From assembly GCA_027924585.1 (NCBI GenBank), contig BSBM01000140.1, positions 6,402,001 through 6,466,000 of the forward strand: a DNA stretch of 64,000 nucleotides. The letters run 5' to 3'. Below are positions 58,141 through 64,000 of the stretch, piece by piece (within the stretch, counting starts at the first letter, position 1; the number at the start of each line of letters is the position of its first letter). The notes under the pieces were generated by a model that saw only the letters and a list, made by a program, of their open reading frames with translations, ran no database searches and had not been told where the DNA came from. Made by a program: the position numbers and the translations under genes. Source of the DNA: Larix kaempferi. Its lineage: Eukaryota; Streptophyta; Pinopsida; Pinales; Pinaceae.

Positions 58141-59367
58141 TATCACATAGAATGAATAAATAGAGGAACCAATCCTAGAGGTAGAGGTAGACCACCATAC
58201 ACTAATAAAAATTCAGGTAAGGGGGAACGTAAGGACTAAGGGAGAAAAACATATATTCAGGACATCATTGAGAAGGCTGAATCAGAATCTGCATCACATC
58301 ACGCCGCAATACCTCAAAATGGTCCTAGTTGTTGACATTCTACACAACAGGGATCATATGCTACTATAGAAGGTGAGTTGCATGATCTCCCAGAACAACA
58401 AAGTGATCCAATGGAGTAGATTCCGCTTAAGGGGTCAACCTCGCCAGTTAAAATAACAGGACCTAAGCCCCATTCAGCATCAATAGAGATAGGACCTCAC
58501 ATATCACTTGAAGGGAATGGGGAGTCAGAAGGGGTTGTTACTGAACATTGGACTTTAATAGTTCCTAAACTTGTCCCTATGGATCAAGGGAGTGTTGTCA
58601 AAACCTCTGCACCAAAAATAAAGGAACCTCTTCTATTTGAATGAGTTCCTGCTAATTTTGGGATCCCCGTGGGATATTGGAAGTTGTGGGAAAAAATAAA
58701 TCCATGAACGATGGCTGGTACTACATCTACCATCCAATTCCCCATTGTTGATACTCCTGGGATGGAACCAATGAAACCTATTTCGTTTACTACCCTCCCA
58801 AATTTCCATGGAGTGACCACTGAGGATCCAGATGCCTTTCTGTTCGAGTTTGATATGTTATGCATAAGCTATGATTATACTACTGATTTGCAGAAACTCA
58901 AATTGTTCCCAACCACCTTGAAGGGAGTATCCTTGAGATGGTTCATGGGATTGGGTGGTTGATCTATAACAATGTGGGATGAATTTCTCTAGAAATATTA
59001 GGAATATTGTAGATCCCATGACCTCCGAGAGGAAATTTTCAAGATGACTCAAAGGGAAGACGATAATTTGGAAGATTATGTAGAGCATTTTATTTACAAT
59101 ATTTAGAGGTCTCCACATTTTACATTAGGAAATGAAATCTTGAAGACAATTATGATCCAAGGGATGCAGGATGAGTGGCTTGACATGTTGAATGTAATGG
59201 GGAAGGGAGACATTTCTAAGGAAATCTATGAGACTATTTATGACTGGTGCAGGATATGCTCTTTAGGATCTTCTAGAAGCAGAGCAAGAGTTGGAGATAT
59301 TCCTACTAGGGTAGGAAACCCAAGGACCCTCCAACCATTCATGTTTCAGGAAAGTTGTCTGATCTAA
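58141..59367 (+). pseudogene. Ty3-gypsy gag
   Basis: An open but stop-interrupted leader (58141-58700) leads into MEPMKPISFTTLPNFHGVTT, then EDPDAFLFEFDMLC, then KLKLFPTTLKGVSLRWFM, and after stops at 58960 and 58991 REEIFKMTQREDDNLEDYVE and ILKTIMIQGMQDEWLDML. This is the Retrotrans_gag core: the F-x-G-x-x-x-E-D-P start, the L-x-x-F-P-x-x-L-x-G-x-A-x-x-W block and the R-x-x-I-x-x-x-x-Q-x-E-x-E-x-x-x-x-Y block. Gag forms the capsid particle. Five or more stops make this copy inactive. No CCHC zinc knuckle was noticed after it. Confidence 0.83.
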
Positions 59368-59439
59368 TTTTAAAAAATACTACACCTATTAAGTATGAGG
59401 ATCCTAGCAATCCAACAGTTATGGTCTAAATCCAATGAA

Positions 59440-59933
59440 AAAAATTCCCTAATACTTGTGTAGATCTCGGTGCAGCCATTAATATTATGAAAAAGGAAAC
59501 CTGGAAAACACTAGACCTTGCATAATTGAGACCAACTCCTACTTTTTTGGAGCTAGCAGACATATCAACTATTGAACCAAAAGGGATAGTAGAGGACATT
59601 AATATTTTAGTAGACTCCTATGAATACCCAGTTGATTTTCTTGTTATGTGGAAAAAATATCGACTAGAAGGTCATCCTCTAATTTTGGGAAGACCATACT
59701 TAGCTACAGTTGATGCTTATAATAGCTGCAAAATAGGAAACATGACTATTTCCCTTGGAGATCTCAAGAAAAATTTGATTCTTTATCCTCCAACAAATCC
59801 TAGTGCAACATGTGAAGAGACTGTGTGGGTTGATTTTGATGTTGACAATGATAATATCCATCTTGTCCTCACCATTGGTAAAGCTTTGACATTTAAGAAT
59901 GAAATAGAGGATGATGTATATCTAGTTTATTAG
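59440..59933 (+). pseudogene. Ty3-gypsy aspartic protease
   Basis: CVDLGAAINIMKKETW carries the active-site region (D-L/S-G-A-x-x-N), here DLGA. One stop (59524-59526) follows. Then come LELADISTIEPKGIVEDINI, VDFLVM and HPLILGRPYLATVDA, the flap-side and L-I-L-G-R-P-(F/Y)-L-A-T blocks of plant gypsy proteases. The protease matures the gag-pol polyprotein. The frame ends at 59933. RT, RNase H and integrase should follow but the copia element at 60129 interrupts the sequence soon after. Confidence 0.83.
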
Positions 59934-60128
59934 CCACCCACCCTTTGTTTCCCACCCTGCATATCAATTACTATAAAATGCAATAAACGCTAACATAGAA
60001 GACAATCTTGAACATGAACTTGAATATGAAGAAGCAATCCCAACTACAATGGTCCATGGGAGTATTCCTATTGAAATTGAGCCTAGAAAGACCATAAATA
60101 TAAATCCCAATATGTCATCACTACTGTT

Positions 60129-60723
60129 TGTTAAGATTCAATATGATAAGACAGAAAATATCAGCATTACATTCCATTTCACAACAATAGCATATACAGG
60201 ATCACTGAAAGAACAACAAGCACAGCATAAACACAAGAGACAGAGATTTATCCTAGGAAACCCTCATGGGGTAGAAAACCCAACAAATATTCCTCAATAT
60301 AGATGACCAACAAATACAAAAGATGTAATCCCAAACATGAGTTCCTTCTCCTCCATAGCATATCTCTCTCTCACCTATGCGCTATTCACAAGTGAGTGCA
60401 ATGTGTCTTAAATGAGGAACACACCTCCTGTATTTATACAGAACTCCGACTTGTCTTTTACACAAGCTAGGTCATCCCCAACTTAACCACTTTACATAAT
60501 GTGACAGGGTCGACCCCACTAAGGTGGTCTAATAACCCTTTAACCCACATAACACATACAGGGCCGACCCCCACTAGGGAAGTCTAATAACCCAAGTTAC
60601 CACATCATCCACGGAGGAATAAAACATCTCCGGATATACAATAAGGTCTTCACGGAGGAATGAAAAATCTCTGGAATAATAAAGTACAAATATAATATTC
60701 TTAGAAGTTACAATATTTCAACA
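60129..60723 (-). repeat. 3' LTR of the second copia element
   Basis: It starts TGTTAAGATTCAA and ends TTTCAACA and aligns with the LTRs at 24333 and 30827. The middle part (60460-60660) is rearranged, with a duplicated GGGCCGACC/CGGAGGAATAAAA-type segment, making it about 20 bases longer. Confidence 0.92.
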
Positions 60724-60914
60724 CTCCTCCTTAACGAGAAGGATATTATAACAACATCTGCAAGAGCAAGGAGTCATCAACATCATACATGATACATCTA
60801 TAAATCATTGGAAGCTTTCTTTATATATCATCAGTAACTCAAGCAGTTACTAGAACATCAACATATTCAGTACTAAATCTTCATCTTCTGCAGCACTCGA
60901 ATAACTACAGTAAC

Positions 60915-62160
60915 ATCATCGTCATCTGGATCACTCAATCAACAGCCTCATCGTCTAGACCTACTGATCAACATCATCATCATCTAGAACATCACGATCA
61001 GCAACATGGTCATCTAGACCATCAAAAACATCATCATCTAGACCATCACGATCAGCAACATTGTCATCTAGACCATCATGATTAGCAGCATCGTCATCTA
61101 GATCATCACGATCAACAGCATCGTCATCTAGATCATCATGATCAACAGCATCATCATCTAGATCATCAGCATCGTCATCACACGATCAGCATCATCGTCA
61201 TCAACTGGATCCTCTCGATCAACAACACAATAGCATCAACTGGATCCTCTCGATCAACAACATAATAGCATCAACTGGATCCTCTCGATCAACGGCACAA
61301 TAGCTGCATACCCTGCAACACACATGATCTATTTAAGACACCATATCATGTCTAGGGACGATGCAGTCGACTCGTCAACTTAGACAAAGTCCAAGGACCA
61401 CTCTCGGAGACATCTGTCTGCGGATCTGTTTAGGGCTGAAGTCTAGGGATGATACAATCCTCTCACTCTTGGAGACATCTGTCTGCGGATCTATTTAGGA
61501 CTGAAGTCCAGGGATGATACAATCCTCTCACTCTTGGAAACATCTGTCTGCAGATCTGTTTAGGACTGAATTCCAGGGATGATACAATCCTCTCACTCTC
61601 GGAGACATCTGTCTGCAGATCATTTTAGGACTGAAGTCTAGGGATGATACAATCCTCTCACTCTCGGAGACATCTGTCTGCAGATCAGTTTAGGACTGAA
61701 GTCCAGGGATGATACAATCCTCTCATGTACATTTTGAGCTAGTGGTTCTGGGATGATGCAATCCCCATCACGTACATTTTGAACTAGTGGTTCCGGGATG
61801 ATGCAATCCCCATCATGTACATTTTGAACTAGTGGTTCCGAGATGATGCAATCCCCATCATGTACATTTTGAACTAGTGGTTCCGGGATGATGCAATCCC
61901 CATCATGTACATTTTGAACTAATGTTTCTGGGATGATGCAATCCCCATCACATACATTTTGAACCAATCATTCAAGGACGATGCAGTCCTATCACGTCCA
62001 TTGGGGACCATACAATGACCTCATCATCAGAACAGGTAGCCTCATCATCGATACAAGTATCCACATCATATCATCGACACAAGTATCCTCATCATTGACC
62101 TTTCCGTCAATATAGGAAATCTCATCATTGATATAGGTATCCACATCGATACCAGTATCC
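60915..62160. repeat. Tandem arrays in the 3' region of the second copia element
   Basis: (1) 60915-61190: 27-30 bp units around CATCATCTAGACCATCACGA. (2) 61196-61305: three copies, exact 35 bp period, around CAACTGGATCCTCTCGATCA. (3) 61401-61730: five copies, exact 65 bp period, with GGATGATACAATCCTCTCAC. (4) 61725-61975: six copies, exact 45 bp period, around GTACATTTTGAACTAGTGG. (5) 62020-62160: units with ATCCTCATCATCGATACA. They occupy the same place as the arrays of the first element, but most units differ. The 45 bp period keeps an open minus frame (61638-61967) that I regard as a by-product. Confidence 0.9.
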
Positions 62161-62192
62161 AAATATCATCATCGACCACATAACTCCCCCTT

Positions 62193-63240
62193 TCAAGGAA
62201 GGTCCTTCTGAACTACACCAAGCTTGTCTCGAAAATACTCAAACTCTTCTTGAGATAGAGGTTTGGTAAATACATCAGCAACTTGTTCGTCAGTTCTCAC
62301 ATACTCAAGCTTGATAGCTCCTTTCTGCACCATATCCCTTATATAAAAATATCGGATCTCTATGTTCTTTGACTTATCATGGAACACTGGATTCTCTGTC
62401 ATTTTGATACAACTTTGGTTGTCACACAGGATCACAGTGGGGTCCATCTCTAAGTCAAACAGTCCTGATAATAACTTTCAAAACCATACCGCTTCACAAC
62501 TAGCAGAGCAAGCAGCTATATATTTCGCTTCAGCTGTGCTAAGAGCTACACCAGAATGCTTCCTGCTATACCACGAGATCATGGCAGATCCCAGAAAATA
62601 ACATCCACCCGATGTGCTCTTCCTGTCTGATACACTTCCTGCCCAATCAACATCTATGTAGCCATATAATCTGAAGTCATGTTCTCCAAGATATCATAGA
62701 CCAAAATCTATCGTCCCCTTTAGGTACCTCATCATATGATTTGCAGCTATTAGGTGAACTCATCTAGGTTCCACTAGATACCGACTCAAGGTGTTCATAG
62801 CAAAGCCTATATCTGGCATGGTATTTGTCAGATACATCAACGACCCAATAATCTGTCTGTACAGAGTTACATCCACTAACTTTGATGAGTCATCAGCTAA
62901 CAGCTTCAAGTCAAAACCCATCAGAGTGGCCATGGTTGTACATTCCAACATATCAAATCTTCTCAATATTTCCACAGCATACTTTCCCTGGTTGAGAAAT
63001 ATTCCTTCTGAGCCTTGCCATACTTCCAATCCTTAGGAAGTAATTCATCAATTCGAGATCTTTCATCTCAAATTCTGTAGCTAGCTTCTTCTTGCTTTCC
63101 ATGATTTGTTTCTGATTCCCTGTCAGAAAGAGATCATCCACATACAATCATAGTATCATCCATAACCTTAAGGTAAAGGTTAGTATCAGCTTCACTTTTG
63201 GTAAAGTCCAAGCTTGTCAAGAAACTATCAATTCATCATT
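62193..63240 (-). pseudogene. Copia pol: RT with YVDD box, RNase H
   Basis: In minus order it reads SLDFTKSEADTNLYLKV, then after a one-base slip YVDDLFLTGN (the RT catalytic box), then KLATEFEMKDLELMNYFL. After a slip near 63035 come VWQGSEGIFLNQGKYAVEIL, IIGSLMYLTNTMPDIGFA, the degenerate RNase H blocks, VILCDNQSCIKM, IRYFYIRDMV and VADVFTKPLSQEEFEYF, ending KLGVVQKDLP and a stop at 62193. RT copies element RNA into DNA. The frameshifts and several stops between 62448 and 62760 make it inactive. CDNQ is intact here, whereas the first element has a stop after CDN. Confidence 0.88.
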
Positions 63241-64000
63241 CCTACTCTGAGTGATCTTCTGCATACATATCTGTGCCATCTCTCATCAAATGGGTCTACT
63301 GATATGAGCCTCAAGATCATTCGAACTCTGTGGTGAGTCCCTTCTTGCATCCATCTAAGAGAAGAATGTCATCTATATATAGACACCATCTTCAACCTTG
63401 TAGCAAAGGTTGAAATCCGCATCACCCATGGTGATCATTAAGCTCATCAAATGACTATCGATCCTGGGTACCCATACAATGCCTGATTCACACTTCTTCT
63501 TCAATTACACCATTAAGAGAATGGTCTTATCTAGACACTTGGAGCAAACATCTCATCATGATCCTCTTCCTCTTTCTAAGAGAATCTTCTAGCCATGAGC
63601 CTTCTATAGTATGTTGATTTGTAAGTCTTCTTGTTTGAACATCCATCACTCATTCGGTGTTCATCATCATTCTTCATGATCTTTCCTACATATCAAAGTT
63701 AATTGCATGATTAGTAATACTTCATAATCATCAAATCATGTTGACATGATAACCTATTATGCATACAAATATGATTCACATAGTTATGCAACTATCTTAA
63801 CCAATACTTTGGCACAACACTTTTCCATATCGTTTATGCATACAGTGGCTATCTAGATGCCTTCCATCTCTACCAGAACATACTAACAAGAGTGTGCACA
63901 GCTCTCAGCATGTTGGCAAAGAGGTTTCATTCTAGACAAGCAACTATGGAATGTTTGTCCAACTTACCAATCATATGCATATTAGTAGTATACTATTCAA
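63241..64000 (-). other. Copia internal region without recognisable genes
   Basis: The sequence matches 27270-27385 and 28429-28960 of the first element, running straight through where that copy holds its nested solo LTR. No gag, protease or integrase block is visible. Confidence 0.6.

Larger units (their letters stand above)
60129..64000 (-). mobile_element. Second copia element of the same family, cut by window end
   Basis: The left (3') LTR is at 60129-60723, followed by a polypurine tract (minus AAGGAGGAG), tandem arrays, pol remains and an internal region that matches 26400-28960 of the first element. The 5' LTR and primer site lie beyond 64000. It was inserted into the gypsy element, whose sequence runs uninterrupted up to 60128. 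Compared with the first copy it lacks the 1034 bp solo LTR and retains more of RT. Confidence 0.9.

Overview
The window looks like a piece of a large, repeat-packed plant nuclear genome, most probably a gymnosperm (conifer-type). This is inferred from wall-to-wall LTR retrotransposons with plant tRNA-iMet or Asp-type primer sites, a plant-type CACTA transposon, long AT-rich stretches, intron-bearing fragments of plant genes, and a hammerhead-like motif of the kind carried by Penelope-like elements, which are known in conifers. I found no intact host gene. Every coding segment I recognise belongs to a mobile element or is a broken gene copy carried by or lying between elements.

Layout. 1-4582: internal region and 2.0 kb 5' LTR of a minus-strand LTR retrotransposon, with one long reading frame broken by three stops. 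4583-9350: old debris, including an RNase H relic. 9711-11224: hammerhead-like motif, a minus-strand copia gag relic and a clean solo LTR with target duplication CTTAA. 12588-23980: an 11.4 kb CACTA transposon with target duplication ACT and subterminal TGACTAA repeats. It holds exon/intron fragments of a 2-oxoglutarate dioxygenase gene and of a clathrin-assembly (ANTH) gene. A 1.55 kb solo LTR (target duplication CTGCA) sits inside one ANTH exon. 24333-31404: a complete but coding-poor minus-strand Ty1-copia element (target duplication AAAAC) with a nested 1.03 kb solo LTR and several tandem-repeat arrays between pol and its 3' LTR. 33275-34306: remains of another copia element. 38140-38703: an array built from a polypurine-tract/LTR-start-like unit, followed by a foldback. 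40090-43080: a near-palindrome of about 3 kb whose arms each carry a RING-H2 gene fragment and a head-to-head LTR piece, followed by a truncated coiled-coil ORF and its LTR (to about 45354). 45360-56415: mostly unassigned AT-rich sequence with local tandem duplications. 56416-60128: 5' LTR, Asp-type primer site, gag and protease of a Ty3-gypsy element. 60129-64000: a second copia element of the same family as the first, inserted into the gypsy element and cut by the window end.

The elements are nested, and the insertion order can be read directly: host fragments, then CACTA, then solo LTR; gypsy, then copia; older LTR remnant, then copia, then solo LTR. The strongest leads are the gene-carrying CACTA element, the copia family with fast-changing repeat arrays in its 3' region, the RING-carrying palindrome, the long unrecognised ORF at the left edge and the hammerhead-like motif. 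All boundaries and identities come from reading the sequence by eye. No database search or alignment was run.
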